Source: Flavobacterium limi (GTDB lineage Bacteria; Bacteroidota; Bacteroidia; Flavobacteriales; Flavobacteriaceae). From it: 64,000 bases of DNA. Shown here in pieces: positions 8,372-16,304 of this stretch (position 1 is its first letter; the number at the start of each line of letters is the position of its first letter). The position numbers and the translations under genes are program-made. The notes under the pieces were generated by a model that searched no databases, was not told the origin of the DNA, and saw nothing but the letters and a program-made list of their open reading frames with translations. The stretch is from contig NZ_JAADZV010000009.1 of the NCBI RefSeq assembly GCF_010645075.1, positions 1 to 64,000 on the forward strand, in the 5' to 3' direction.

Positions 8372-8983
8372 ATGAAGAATATATTTATAATAAACGGCGG
8401 GCAAAAATTTGCTCATTCAGGTGGACAATTCAACCAAACTGTTCAGGACTGGACAATTGAATTTCTTTCTAAAAACAGTACATACGAAATCAAAACAACC
8501 CATATCGAAGACGAAATCGACCTTCAGAAAGAAGTAGAAAAATTCGTCTGGGCAGATTTAGTTATTTATCATACACCGGTTTGGTGGTTTCAAATTCCGA
8601 ACCTTTTCAAAAAATACATTGATGACGTTTTTACCCAGGGACACAACAACGGAATCTACAAAAGCGACGGAAGAAGCCGTGTTAACCCCGACATCAACTA
8701 TGGAACCGGCGGACTTTTACACGGACGCAAATACATGCTGACAACCAGCTGGAATGCGCCTGCGACGGCTTTTACACTTCCGGGCGAATTCTTCGACGAA
8801 ACTTCTGTTGACGATGGCGTAATGTTTGGCTTTCACAAAATGAACAAATTTACCGGAATGGAAAAAGTAAACGGATTCCACTTTCATGATGTCGAAAAAG
8901 GCGCTACTGCCGAAAATATCGTTATCTTTAAAAACGATTACACCAAACATTTGGAGCAAACTTTTAAAAATTTACAATCATGA
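8372..8983 (+). CDS. mdaB: NAD(P)H:quinone oxidoreductase, MdaB-like flavodoxin-fold
   Basis: FAD-binding quinone reductase of the MdaB/flavodoxin_2 family, 203 aa (E. coli MdaB is about the same length). Visible are the N-terminal beta strand and phosphate loop (FIINGGQKFAHSGGQFN), HTPVWWFQIPNLFKKYIDDV, the glycine-rich YGTGGLLHGRKY and the C-terminal GFHFHDVEKGA. It overlaps the next gene by 4 bp (ATGA), a YgiN-like monooxygenase. This reproduces the E. coli mdaB-ygiN pair, whose products catalyse the two halves of a quinone redox cycle. Confidence 0.85.
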   Translation: MKNIFIINGGQKFAHSGGQFNQTVQDWTIEFLSKNSTYEIKTTHIEDEIDLQKEVEKFVWADLVIYHTPVWWFQIPNLFKKYIDDVFTQGHNNGIYKSDGRSRVNPDINYGTGGLLHGRKYMLTTSWNAPATAFTLPGEFFDETSVDDGVMFGFHKMNKFTGMEKVNGFHFHDVEKGATAENIVIFKNDYTKHLEQTFKNLQS

Positions 8984-9258
8984 TCTCGATTACAGCAATT
9001 ATAAAAAGCAAACACGAAAACTTAATTGAAGTTCAGAATATGATCACTCATCTGGTGACTGAAACCAGAAAAGAAACTGCCTGCATCCGTTACGATCTTC
9101 ACACAACCGACAATATTTTTATCATTTGGGAAGAATGGAAAGACCAAACCGGACTTGACATACACAACAATCAGCCTTATTTAGTCGATTTTATTACAAA
9201 AAGCGAAACTTTGTTATCAGCTCCCGTTCAGGTTTACAAAACAGCACAAATTTTATAA
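8980..9258 (+). CDS. ygiN: YgiN-like quinol monooxygenase (ABM domain)
   Basis: Small ferredoxin-fold protein of 92 aa with the antibiotic biosynthesis monooxygenase (ABM) domain: MISITAIIKSKHE at the start, ETRKETACIRYDLH and FIIWEEWKDQTGLDIH in the middle, VQVYKTAQIL at the end. Translationally coupled to the MdaB-like gene by a 4-bp overlap. Predicted to oxidise the quinol produced by MdaB, by analogy with E. coli. Confidence 0.8.
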   Translation: MISITAIIKSKHENLIEVQNMITHLVTETRKETACIRYDLHTTDNIFIIWEEWKDQTGLDIHNNQPYLVDFITKSETLLSAPVQVYKTAQIL

Positions 9259-9413
9259 TTTTTTTCACCATGACCCGAGCGATAGCGAACAGGCGAAGCA
9301 ATCACACAAATTTTCACAAATTTCTTTTCTCTCAATCTAAAAAATAATTTGTGTGAATTAATGCAATTCGTGGCAAAAAGCTAAATTACCTCACATTCAG
9401 AAACATAAAAATC

Positions 9414-9878
9414 ATGAGTCATTATCATCTTGCCGAAATTAATATTGCAAAAATGAAAGGTGTCGATATCAACGACCCAATAATGAAAGAATTTGTAGAC
9501 AATTTAGAAGCTGTAAACACCTTAGCCGAAGAAAGCGAAGGTTTTGTCTGGAGATTAAAAGACGACAATGACAGTTACAATGCTACAAGTCTGAATCCGT
9601 ACAATGACGAACAAATAATTATAAATGTGTCGGTCTGGGAAAATATCGAAACATTGGAACACTATATGTACAAAACTTTTCACAGTGAATTTTTAAGACG
9701 CCGAAAAGAATGGTTTCAGAAATTCGGAAAAGCACATACCGCCATGTGGTGGATTCCAAAAGGGCAAATTCCAACCATGGAAGAAGCGGTAGAAAAATTA
9801 GATTACCTGCAGAAAAACGGACCTTCAGAATTAGTTTTTGATCTTAGAAACAAATTCCCGATGCCCGTTGAAGCATAA
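9414..9878 (+). CDS. DUF3291 family protein (ABM-like fold)
   Basis: A 154-aa cytoplasmic protein of the DUF3291 type: starts HYHLAEINIAKMKGVDINDP, with FVWRLKDDN, NVSVWENIETLEHYMYK and HTAMWWIPKGQIPTMEEAVE. The fold is related to ABM monooxygenases. The reaction is unknown. It lies 155 bp after the ygiN-like gene and ends at a strong hairpin shared with the convergent methyltransferase gene. Confidence 0.75.
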   Translation: MSHYHLAEINIAKMKGVDINDPIMKEFVDNLEAVNTLAEESEGFVWRLKDDNDSYNATSLNPYNDEQIIINVSVWENIETLEHYMYKTFHSEFLRRRKEWFQKFGKAHTAMWWIPKGQIPTMEEAVEKLDYLQKNGPSELVFDLRNKFPMPVEA

Positions 9879-9880
9879 TT

Positions 9881-9920
9881 TTATTCGCCACGAATTGATT
9901 CGCCAATTCGTGGCGAATAA
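9881..9920. terminator. Bidirectional terminator hairpin between convergent genes
   Basis: Perfect 17-bp inverted repeat TTATTCGCCACGAATTG (9881-9897) / CAATTCGTGGCGAATAA (9904-9920), loop of 6 nt, located exactly between the stop codons at 9878 and 9923. Confidence 0.65.
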
Positions 9921-9922
9921 AA

Positions 9923-10630
9923 CTACTTAATTCCTCCAAAAGCCCCAAAACACATATTCTTATGTAATATTTCTACTTTTGAGAAACCCACTTTTTTCAT
10001 CAAATCCAATTGGTAGTTCATCGATCTTGGCGAATCTTCAATTTCAATATAATCCAAGACTTTTTGTCGGTATTCAGCTCCGCCAATTCCTTCTAAATAA
10101 TCGCCGTAGATTTTCCACGTGTATTCGTTTAATATTTCTGTATCCTGTGTAATCAAATCTGAAATCATCAAACAGCCGCCGGGTTTCAATAATGTAAACA
10201 ATTTTGCAAAAGTCGTTTCCCAGTCTTCATCGTCTCTCAAATGATGTAAGACCGCTCCTGCCAAAATAATATCAAAATGATTTTCGGGTAATTCAACTTC
10301 TCGAATATCACCCTGCTTCACTTCTACACTGCCTGAAGTTTCAACCGAAACCCTTTCAAAAGCCTTATCCAGCATCGGCAAACTCAAATCTACCAAAGTA
10401 CAATTCAAATTCGGCACTTTAGAAAGCATTTTCAAAGTATAATTCCCTGCCCCACAGCCAATATCTAAAACTTTTTTAGCATTCGGGATAATTCTCTTTG
10501 CAGCTTCTGTAATTAACTCTAAGGAAATTGTTGCATCAATTGTTGCGATTTGTCCTGTTTCTAAATTTGCAAATCGTTCGACATCATGGTCAAACCTTTC
10601 CCTGATTTCTTCAATAGTTGATTTCTTCAT
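9923..10630 (-). CDS. Class I SAM-dependent methyltransferase
   Basis: Rossmann-fold methyltransferase of 235 aa. Motif I is KVLDIGCGAGNYTLKML (residues about 53-70), the acidic end of strand 2 is CTLVDLSLPML, motif II is VKQGDIREVELPE, and the FDIILAGAVLHHL strand follows; LLKPGGCLMISDL is typical of small-molecule methyltransferases. Substrate unknown. A LysR regulator lies divergently 216 bp away and might control it. Confidence 0.85.
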   Translation of the reverse strand: MKKSTIEEIRERFDHDVERFANLETGQIATIDATISLELITEAAKRIIPNAKKVLDIGCGAGNYTLKMLSKVPNLNCTLVDLSLPMLDKAFERVSVETSGSVEVKQGDIREVELPENHFDIILAGAVLHHLRDDEDWETTFAKLFTLLKPGGCLMISDLITQDTEILNEYTWKIYGDYLEGIGGAEYRQKVLDYIEIEDSPRSMNYQLDLMKKVGFSKVEILHKNMCFGAFGGIK

Positions 10631-10648
10631 GGTTTTTGTTTTTTAATC

Positions 10649-10760
10649 TCTCGATTTTAGGCAGATTAAGCGAATCTTTTTGCTATTATGGATCGGAATA
10701 TTGTGATTAAGATGATTTTATCTAAATTAATAATCTGCTATATCTGCCCAATCTTCGAGA
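10649..10760. repeat. Intergenic AATCTGC-type inverted repeat, copy 2
   Basis: Imperfect inverted repeat with TCTCGATTTTAGGCAGATT on the left and AATCTGCTATATCTGCC...TCGAGA on the right. Related to 6158-6243 and 57161-57260. Confidence 0.45.
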
Positions 10761-10796
10761 GGCTTTTTTTTCTTTTTCAAAACTATTCTTTTCATA

Positions 10797-10845
10797 AATA
10801 CTTTAAAAATACTATTTTTATCAATTAATAATACTTTAAAAGTAT
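10797..10845 (+). promoter_or_regulatory. Repeated operator-like sites before the LysR gene
   Basis: The 12-mer AATACTTTAAAA occurs at 10797-10808 and 10830-10841, 33 bp (about three helical turns) apart. The right copy is part of a perfect palindrome ATACTTT-A-AAAGTAT at 10831-10845 that ends one base before the ATG. This placement suggests autoregulation by the LysR protein or another dimeric repressor. Confidence 0.5.
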
Positions 10846-10846
10846 C

Positions 10847-11725
10847 ATGGAATTACGTCACCTAAAATATTTTCTGGCGGTCGCCGAAGAACTCAACTTT
10901 ACTAAGGCTTCAGAAAAACTGTTTATCTCTCAGCCACCATTAAGCCGACAAATAGCCGAATTGGAAAATGAACTTCAGGCAAAGCTTTTTATTAGAAATA
11001 ATAAAAAAGTAGAACTTACGGAAGCCGGCAAATATTTTGAAAAAGAAATAAAAGATCTGTTTCAGCATTTGGAACTCATTTCGGTGAAAACAAGAAAGAT
11101 TGCAGAAAATGTCTCGGGTGAATTTAGAATTGCCTACATCAGTTCTATCTATTCTTCGGTAATTTCAGAATTGATTCAATTTCTAAAAAAACAGTTTCCT
11201 TATGTGAATTTCAAGTTATTCGAAATCTCCACCACCAAGCAAATTGAAGCTTTAGAAAAAGGAAAAATCGACTTGGGGATCATTCGTTCTCCGATAAAAT
11301 CACCAAAAATCAAATCACAACTATGGTTTAAGGACGGCTTTTCGGTTGTTTTCAATAAAAATCTCATCAATATTGATTCAGAAAAAGAGATTCCAAATCT
11401 TGAAAATGAAACTTTTGTTTTCTTCAACAAAGATTATGCACCGCATTATCACGAAGTTTTATTGGAATTGTGCGCTTTTTATGGCTTCACACCAAAGGTT
11501 GTTCATGAATCGAATAACATAAATTCAATTGTGCAATTGGTAAAAAACGGATTAGGGATTTCGATTGTCCCGTCTAACATAGCCAGAAATAATCAAGATC
11601 CTGACCTGAGTTTTATTGAACTCAAAAAAGTCAATTTATTTACGGATGTTTCCTTGATTACTTCTAAAGACGATCATTCTGAAATTACGCAATCTGCTGT
11701 AGCATTTTTATTGAAGAAAAGATAG
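10847..11725 (+). CDS. LysR family transcriptional regulator
   Basis: A 292-aa regulator. Residues 1-60 form the winged HTH (MELRHLKYFLAVAEELNFTK, then KLFISQPPLSRQIAELENEL), and residues about 90-290 the substrate-binding co-inducer domain (GEFRIAYISSIYSSVI...GLGISIVPSNIA). The ATG follows directly on a palindromic site. Divergent methyltransferase gene upstream; the inducer is unknown. Confidence 0.9.
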   Translation: MELRHLKYFLAVAEELNFTKASEKLFISQPPLSRQIAELENELQAKLFIRNNKKVELTEAGKYFEKEIKDLFQHLELISVKTRKIAENVSGEFRIAYISSIYSSVISELIQFLKKQFPYVNFKLFEISTTKQIEALEKGKIDLGIIRSPIKSPKIKSQLWFKDGFSVVFNKNLINIDSEKEIPNLENETFVFFNKDYAPHYHEVLLELCAFYGFTPKVVHESNNINSIVQLVKNGLGISIVPSNIARNNQDPDLSFIELKKVNLFTDVSLITSKDDHSEITQSAVAFLLKKR

Positions 11726-11740
11726 TTTCTAATCTTTTTT

Positions 11741-11846
11741 TTTGTCATTTCGAATAACGAGAAATCACACGCGGGATTCAACAAAGATTGGCGAATTACT
11801 GTGCGGAGCTTCTAGTGTGATTTCTCTCTTCGTTCGAAATGACAAA
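11741..11846. repeat. 106-bp palindromic interspersed element, copy 1
   Basis: Ends are TTTGTCATTTCGA (11741-11753) and TCGAAATGACAAA (11834-11846), a perfect 13-bp inverted repeat, with inner GAGAAATCACAC / GTGTGATTTCTC. A second 107-bp copy lies at 14264-14370. MITE/REP-like, non-coding. Confidence 0.7.
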
Positions 11847-11981
11847 CAGAGCTATTAAACTTCGCGACTTTGCGGGATATACAAAAAATTAGTTACAATT
11901 TAGTACCGAAATCCATATCATAAAAAGAGAACTTTTAAATACCTTAGCAAATTATAATTCTACTCAAAAAAATCAATAAAA

Positions 11982-13259
11982 ATGGCTGAGCAATCTTCAA
12001 TTCAGTGCCCCAACTGCGGAACACCTATCGATGTAAATGATGTTTTAAAACACCAGTTAGAAGACAGTATCCGTAAAGAATTTCAGCAAAAAGCCAACAT
12101 CCAAAACCGTGAATTAGAGCTTAAAAACGAGCAATTCGAAAAAGCAAAAGCCGAATTTGAAGCCAAGAAAAAGCAGGAAAACGAACTTTTTGCCGAGCGT
12201 CTGGAACGCGAAAAAAAGGCAGCCGAAAAAGAGATTGGCGAAAAGCTGAAAACCAAACTGGAAGAAGAAAACAAAGACCGTTTGTTATTGATGGAAAAAG
12301 AACTTTCTGAAAAGTCTGAAAAAATCCGGGAATTAAATAAAATGGAAGGTGAAATTGCCAAATTACAGCGTGAAAAACTGGAAATGAAAGAAGCCATCCA
12401 GGCCGAAGCTGAAAAACAATTGAATGCACAATTGGCTTTGGAACGTGAAAAAATAAGAAAACAGGAAGACGACAAAAACGAATTAAAATTCAAAGAACTT
12501 CAGAAACAGCTGGAAGAACAAAAAAAGCTGACTGAAGAAATGAAACGCAAGCAGGAACAAGGTTCCATGCAATTACAGGGTGAGGTAATGGAATTAGCAA
12601 TCGAAGAATGGCTGGCCAACAACTTTCCTCTTGACAGTATTGACGAAGTTAAAAAAGGGGCAAACGGTGCCGACTGTCTTCAGATTGTAAATACTCGTGA
12701 ACATCAAAACTGTGGTTCGATTTATTACGAAAGTAAACGCACGAAAGCATTCCAGCCATCCTGGATTGAGAAATTCAAAAACGATATCAGAACCAAAAGA
12801 GCCAATATTGGAGTTTTGGTAACCGAAGTCATGCCAGCCGGAATGGAACGTATGGGAATGCGTGACGGCATCTGGATTTGTACGTATGACGAATTTAAAG
12901 GGCTAAGTGCCGTTTTGCGTCAGTCAATCATTCAGGTGAGCCAGGCGGTTCAGGCACAGGAAAACAAAGGCGATAAAATGTCAATGCTATACGATTTCCT
13001 GACAAGCAACGAATTCCGTTTGCAGATTGAAGGAATTGTAGAAGGATTTACCCAAATGCAGGGCGATCTGGATGCCGAAAAAAGAGCGATGCAGCGAATC
13101 TGGAAACAGCGTGAAAAACAAATCGAAAAAGTGGTTCATAACACCTTAGGAATGTACGGTTCTATTCGCGGTATTGCAGGAAATGCTGTTCAGAGCGTCA
13201 GAGCTTTAGAACTTGATTTTATTGAAGACAACCATGAAGATCCTAAAGAATTAGAATAG
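11982..13259 (+). CDS. DUF2130 protein, coiled coil plus PD-(D/E)XK nuclease-like domain
   Basis: A 425-aa protein. A short CPNC motif (Cys9, Cys12) suggests half of a zinc knuckle. Residues about 25-195 are a continuous charged coiled coil. Residues about 200-330 are the DUF2130 core, where Asp231 (GANGADCLQI) followed by Glu250-Ser-Lys252 (IYYESKRTKAF) has the spacing of a PD-(D/E)XK nuclease site. The C-terminus is helical. A DNA-processing role is therefore plausible but not shown for the family. Flanked by palindromic repeats on both sides. Confidence 0.8.
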   Translation: MAEQSSIQCPNCGTPIDVNDVLKHQLEDSIRKEFQQKANIQNRELELKNEQFEKAKAEFEAKKKQENELFAERLEREKKAAEKEIGEKLKTKLEEENKDRLLLMEKELSEKSEKIRELNKMEGEIAKLQREKLEMKEAIQAEAEKQLNAQLALEREKIRKQEDDKNELKFKELQKQLEEQKKLTEEMKRKQEQGSMQLQGEVMELAIEEWLANNFPLDSIDEVKKGANGADCLQIVNTREHQNCGSIYYESKRTKAFQPSWIEKFKNDIRTKRANIGVLVTEVMPAGMERMGMRDGIWICTYDEFKGLSAVLRQSIIQVSQAVQAQENKGDKMSMLYDFLTSNEFRLQIEGIVEGFTQMQGDLDAEKRAMQRIWKQREKQIEKVVHNTLGMYGSIRGIAGNAVQSVRALELDFIEDNHEDPKELE

Positions 13260-13290
13260 TTTTAGGTACCAATATCAGTAGCTTATTCCA

Positions 13291-13370
13291 GCTGTACACT
13301 CTATCTTTTATGGTCCCGATAGCCATCGGGACCATAAAAGGATGCCGTTCCCATCTGGGCTAGGGAAATT
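13291..13370. repeat. Palindromic interspersed repeat with GGATGCCG, copy 2
   Basis: Perfect 15-bp stem TTTTATGGTCCCGAT (13306-13320) / ATCGGGACCATAAAA (13325-13339) with a 4-nt loop, then GGATGCCGTTCCCATCTGGGC. Shares its frame with the repeat at 8247-8336 while the stem sequence differs. May also terminate the DUF2130 transcript. Confidence 0.6.
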
Positions 13371-13552
13371 TTTTTCATAAGGTATTTAGAAAATCTCAGA
13401 ACTACTATTTATACCGTAATTTACCTCATTTTCCATGTAGAATTGTTAAGAAATTTAGCTTTTTATTTTTAGGCAAAAATTCAAACTATTCGCTTTCAAC
13501 ACCTTAATGCTTTTTATTTACTAAAAACTTAACATTGGGAAGCTTGTTTTAT

Positions 13553-13606
13553 AATTATCTTTACTTAACAACCAGGTAACATTTTAGTTACATTGTAAAG
13601 ATAATT
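13553..13606 (+). promoter_or_regulatory. Inverted repeat in the leader of the Ala/Lys-rich gene
   Basis: Perfect 12-bp arms AATTATCTTTAC (13553-13564) / GTAAAGATAATT (13595-13606) enclosing a smaller GTAAC/GTTAC repeat, ending 22 bp before the ATG at 13629. It could be an mRNA hairpin that controls translation or a binding site. Confidence 0.45.
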
Positions 13607-13628
13607 CTCATTAAATGCACTTATAATT

Positions 13629-14210
13629 ATGGAAAACAAGACCGAAGAAACAAATCCTGAGAAAATTGATTCTCCAAAAACTGAAAATATTCAGCCGGCT
13701 ACAGAAAACGAAAATACACCGGAAATAAAAAAGCCTGTCCGCAGAGCTCCGGCTAAAGCAACTCCTGCTAAATCGGCTACAGCGAGCACAGCAAAACCTA
13801 CAGCAAAACCTACAGCAGCTACTAAACCTACAGCAATAAAAAAAGCTCCTGCTAAAAATATAGTACCAACAACAGTACAACCAGAAGAAATTGCTACAGA
13901 AACTGCTGTTACTGAATCAATCGAAGCTGTAAATAAAGCTGTCGTTGCAGAACCTTCAAAAGACAAATCCGATAAAAAGAAGAAAAAAGTGAAAGACAAA
14001 GAAAAGGAAAAAGCCAAAAAGAAATTAGCGAAGAAAAAAGAGAAAGCTAAAAAAGACAAAAAGAAAGAAAAAGCTAAAAAAGCAAAACTAAAAGCCGCTG
14101 CCAAGAAAAAAGAAAAAGCGAAAAAAGCTAAGGATAAAGCGAAAGCTAAAAAAATAGCCAAAAAGAAAGCGAAGTCTAAAAAGAAGGCAAAAGCAAAAAA
14201 GAAAAAATAA
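13629..14210 (+). CDS. Ala/Lys-rich low-complexity protein, histone H1-like
   Basis: A 193-aa protein of three composition blocks: an acidic Glu/Asn/Pro-rich head (1-30), an Ala/Pro/Thr/Lys middle with repeats such as TAKPTAKPTAATKPT (35-75), and a strongly basic tail (115-193) made almost only of Lys and Ala (KKKAKAKKKK at the end). This composition is typical of bacterial histone H1-like, Hc1/AlgP-type DNA-compacting proteins. Single gene with a leader hairpin and its own terminator. DNA binding is inferred from composition only. Confidence 0.65.
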   Translation: MENKTEETNPEKIDSPKTENIQPATENENTPEIKKPVRRAPAKATPAKSATASTAKPTAKPTAATKPTAIKKAPAKNIVPTTVQPEEIATETAVTESIEAVNKAVVAEPSKDKSDKKKKKVKDKEKEKAKKKLAKKKEKAKKDKKKEKAKKAKLKAAAKKKEKAKKAKDKAKAKKIAKKKAKSKKKAKAKKKK

Positions 14211-14216
14211 ATATGG

Positions 14217-14254
14217 AAAAAGGTTTGACTTGAGTAAAGTTGAACCTTTTTTTT
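14217..14254 (+). terminator. Rho-independent terminator of the Ala/Lys-rich gene
   Basis: AAAAAGGTT (14217-14225) pairs with AACCTTTTT from 14243, with an inner ACTT/AAGT pairing, followed by a run of T. Confidence 0.75.
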
Positions 14255-14263
14255 ATTGTTATT

Positions 14264-14370
14264 TTTGTCATTTCGAGGAACGAGAAATCACATTAGCAGA
14301 TCAACAAAAGATTGGCTCATCACTTCACGGAATCTCTTGTGTGATTCTCCCAAAAGGTCGAAATGACAAA
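14264..14370. repeat. 107-bp palindromic interspersed element, copy 2
   Basis: Same termini as the element at 11741-11846: TTTGTCATTTCGA (14264-14276) and TCGAAATGACAAA (14358-14370), inner ACGAGAAATCACA and TGTGTGATTCTC. Placed between the convergent Ala/Lys-rich gene and moaA. Confidence 0.7.
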
Positions 14371-14384
14371 AAAAGCACAAAAAA

Positions 14385-15392
14385 TTACCCCCCAATCGCA
14401 ATCATGCTGCGATTGTCAAAATGCAGGTTTGGATCATCCATTTCAGAAATCGTAACCATACCTGATCTGACTTTCTTTTTGCTTTTTACAGAAGCCGAAA
14501 TCAATTCGGTAATTGATTCACCTTTTCTGAAAGCAGTAAGCAAATCGGTTTCGGAGTTCGAGAAAAGGCAATTTTTAATTTTCCCGTTTGCGGTAAGGCG
14601 GATTCGGTTGCAGCTATCACAAAACGGATTTGTAATGGAACTTATGATTCCGAAATCACCCTGAAAACCTTTGATTTTATACGTTCTGGCAGTGAAGTTT
14701 TTCTCATCTTCCAGTTTCTGGATTTCATCTGAAGAAAAATTATCTTCAACTTGTGATAAAATTTCCTTTTGTGAAACCATTTTACTTCTGTCCCATTCGT
14801 TTCCGGCAAAAGGCATAAACTCAATAAAACGGACAGAAATTGGCAATGACTCTGTTAAATTGACAAAGTCTGTAATTTCGTTATCATTAAAACCTTTCAT
14901 CAAAACCACATTTACTTTTACCTGAAAATTATGATTTAAAAGCAAATGCAGATTGTCAATCACTTTTTCAAACTGATTTCGAAGCGTTACGGAATGGAAT
15001 TTTGATGAAACCAACGTATCTAAACTCAGATTTATTTTTTTGATGTTTGCATTCTTTAAAACTTCAATATGACGGTCAATTAAAATACCGTTGGTCGTAA
15101 TCGAAAGCGAAACTTCTAAAGCCGATAATTTCGAAACAATTTCAGGAAAATCTTTTCGCAACAAAGGTTCTCCTCCGGTCAGCCTGATTTTATCAACACC
15201 ATTTTTTACGAAAGTTTGGGCAATAGCAAAAATCTCATCTGCCGTCATTAAACTGGCTTTCGGAGACAATGCGATTCCCTCAGCAGGCATGCAGTACGTA
15301 CAACGCAGATTGCATTTCTCTAACAGCGAAATACGCAAATAGTTGTGTTTTCGCCCAAAATCATCCGTTAAAATGGTTTTAGAGGGTGTCAT
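14385..15392 (-). CDS. moaA: GTP 3',8-cyclase MoaA
   Basis: Radical-SAM enzyme for the first step of molybdopterin synthesis: GTP to 3',8-cyclo-GTP. At 335 aa it is the normal length. The N-terminal cluster Cys27, Cys31, Cys34 (CNLRCTYC) binds SAM, GGEP is at 73-76, and the C-terminal substrate cluster Cys258, Cys261, Cys275 (FCDSCNRIR and NCLF) is present. The protein ends in Gly-Gly, as functional MoaA does. It overlaps the end of the moaC-moaB gene by 14 bp and is the last gene of the leftward molybdenum cofactor operon. Confidence 0.96.
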   Translation of the reverse strand: MTPSKTILTDDFGRKHNYLRISLLEKCNLRCTYCMPAEGIALSPKASLMTADEIFAIAQTFVKNGVDKIRLTGGEPLLRKDFPEIVSKLSALEVSLSITTNGILIDRHIEVLKNANIKKINLSLDTLVSSKFHSVTLRNQFEKVIDNLHLLLNHNFQVKVNVVLMKGFNDNEITDFVNLTESLPISVRFIEFMPFAGNEWDRSKMVSQKEILSQVEDNFSSDEIQKLEDEKNFTARTYKIKGFQGDFGIISSITNPFCDSCNRIRLTANGKIKNCLFSNSETDLLTAFRKGESITELISASVKSKKKVRSGMVTISEMDDPNLHFDNRSMIAIGG

Positions 15393-16293
15393 GATTTTTT
15401 CCTTTTAAAATATGAAAAACGTGCATCACATGCGGAAAAACGGCATCCATGGATTCTCTTGCACCGTTTGTTGATCCCGGCAAGGCCAAAACCAGGCTTT
15501 TTCCTAATGTTCCTGCAACGGTTCTGGATAACATCGCATACGGCATGCGCTGCTGTCCGTAATCACGAATCGCTTCTTCAATTCCCGGAATTCTGCTTTC
15601 TAATATCGGTGAAAGCGCTTCCGGTGTTACATCCCTTGGTGATAATCCTGTCCCTCCTGTAAAAATAACCAGCTGATTATCTTTGGTGAAAGCCTTTGTC
15701 TTTTCCTGAATAATTTCTAATTCATCCGGAATAATCTCGTAATGAGTCGTTTCAACGCCGTAAGAATCTAACTTTTCTACAATGATTTTTCCGGATCGGT
15801 CTTCTTTATCACCGGCAAAAATAGAGTCTGAACAAACAAAAACTGCTGCTTTTATAGCGTACGGAAATTTATTTTTGAAAGACGATTTTCCGCCTTCTTT
15901 ATTAATTAATTTAATGGTTGAAATTTCGATTTCCTTATCGATTGGTTTCAGCATATCGTACATTGTAAGCGCCACAATTGACGCTCCGTGCATGGCCTCT
16001 ACCTCTACTCCTGTTTTGTAAACGGTTTTTACGTTGAAGATAATCTGAATCGTCAAATCCTCAATTTTATATTCAACCGAAGTAAATTCAATTGGCAGCG
16101 GATGGCAATCCGGAATCGACAAATGCGTATTTTTTACAGCAAATAAACCAGCCGTTTTAGCCATTTCCAGCACATTACCTTTCGGTACCAGATTATTGAC
16201 AACTGCATCAATTGTCTCCTGTTTGCTTACTTTGACAATTGCTGTCGCTGTTGCCACTCTTAATGTACTTATTTTATGCGTAATATCTACCAT
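15379..16293 (-). CDS. moaCB: Bifunctional MoaC-MoaB fusion (cyclic pyranopterin monophosphate synthase / molybdopterin adenylyltransferase-like)
   Basis: A 304-aa fusion. Residues 1-140 are MoaC, which rearranges 3',8-cyclo-GTP to cyclic pyranopterin phosphate (LSIPDCHPLP at 58-67, VEAMHGASIVALTMYDM at 98-114). Residues about 147-304 are a MoaB/MogA domain that adenylates molybdopterin (VFVCSDSIFAGDKEDRSG, FTGGTGLSPRDVTPEA, LPGSTNGARESM). It overlaps moaA downstream, so the enzymes of the first step are coupled. Confidence 0.93.
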   Translation of the reverse strand: MVDITHKISTLRVATATAIVKVSKQETIDAVVNNLVPKGNVLEMAKTAGLFAVKNTHLSIPDCHPLPIEFTSVEYKIEDLTIQIIFNVKTVYKTGVEVEAMHGASIVALTMYDMLKPIDKEIEISTIKLINKEGGKSSFKNKFPYAIKAAVFVCSDSIFAGDKEDRSGKIIVEKLDSYGVETTHYEIIPDELEIIQEKTKAFTKDNQLVIFTGGTGLSPRDVTPEALSPILESRIPGIEEAIRDYGQQRMPYAMLSRTVAGTLGKSLVLALPGSTNGARESMDAVFPHVMHVFHILKGKNHDTL

Positions 16294-16304
16294 TTAAAAT
16301 TTTA

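Noticed and set aside
12083-12493. Antisense ORFs of 136 and 102 codons inside the DUF2130 gene
   Set aside because: Ser/Phe/Leu-rich mirror of a coiled-coil coding strand; no start context and low-complexity composition.
13691-14161. Antisense ORF of 156 codons opposite the Lys/Ala-rich gene
   Set aside because: Phe/Leu/Ala-rich product is the direct complement of Lys codons; composition artefact resembling a membrane protein.
14230-14664. Plus-strand ORF of 144 codons
   Set aside because: Starts in a terminator, crosses the palindromic element and continues antisense to moaA.
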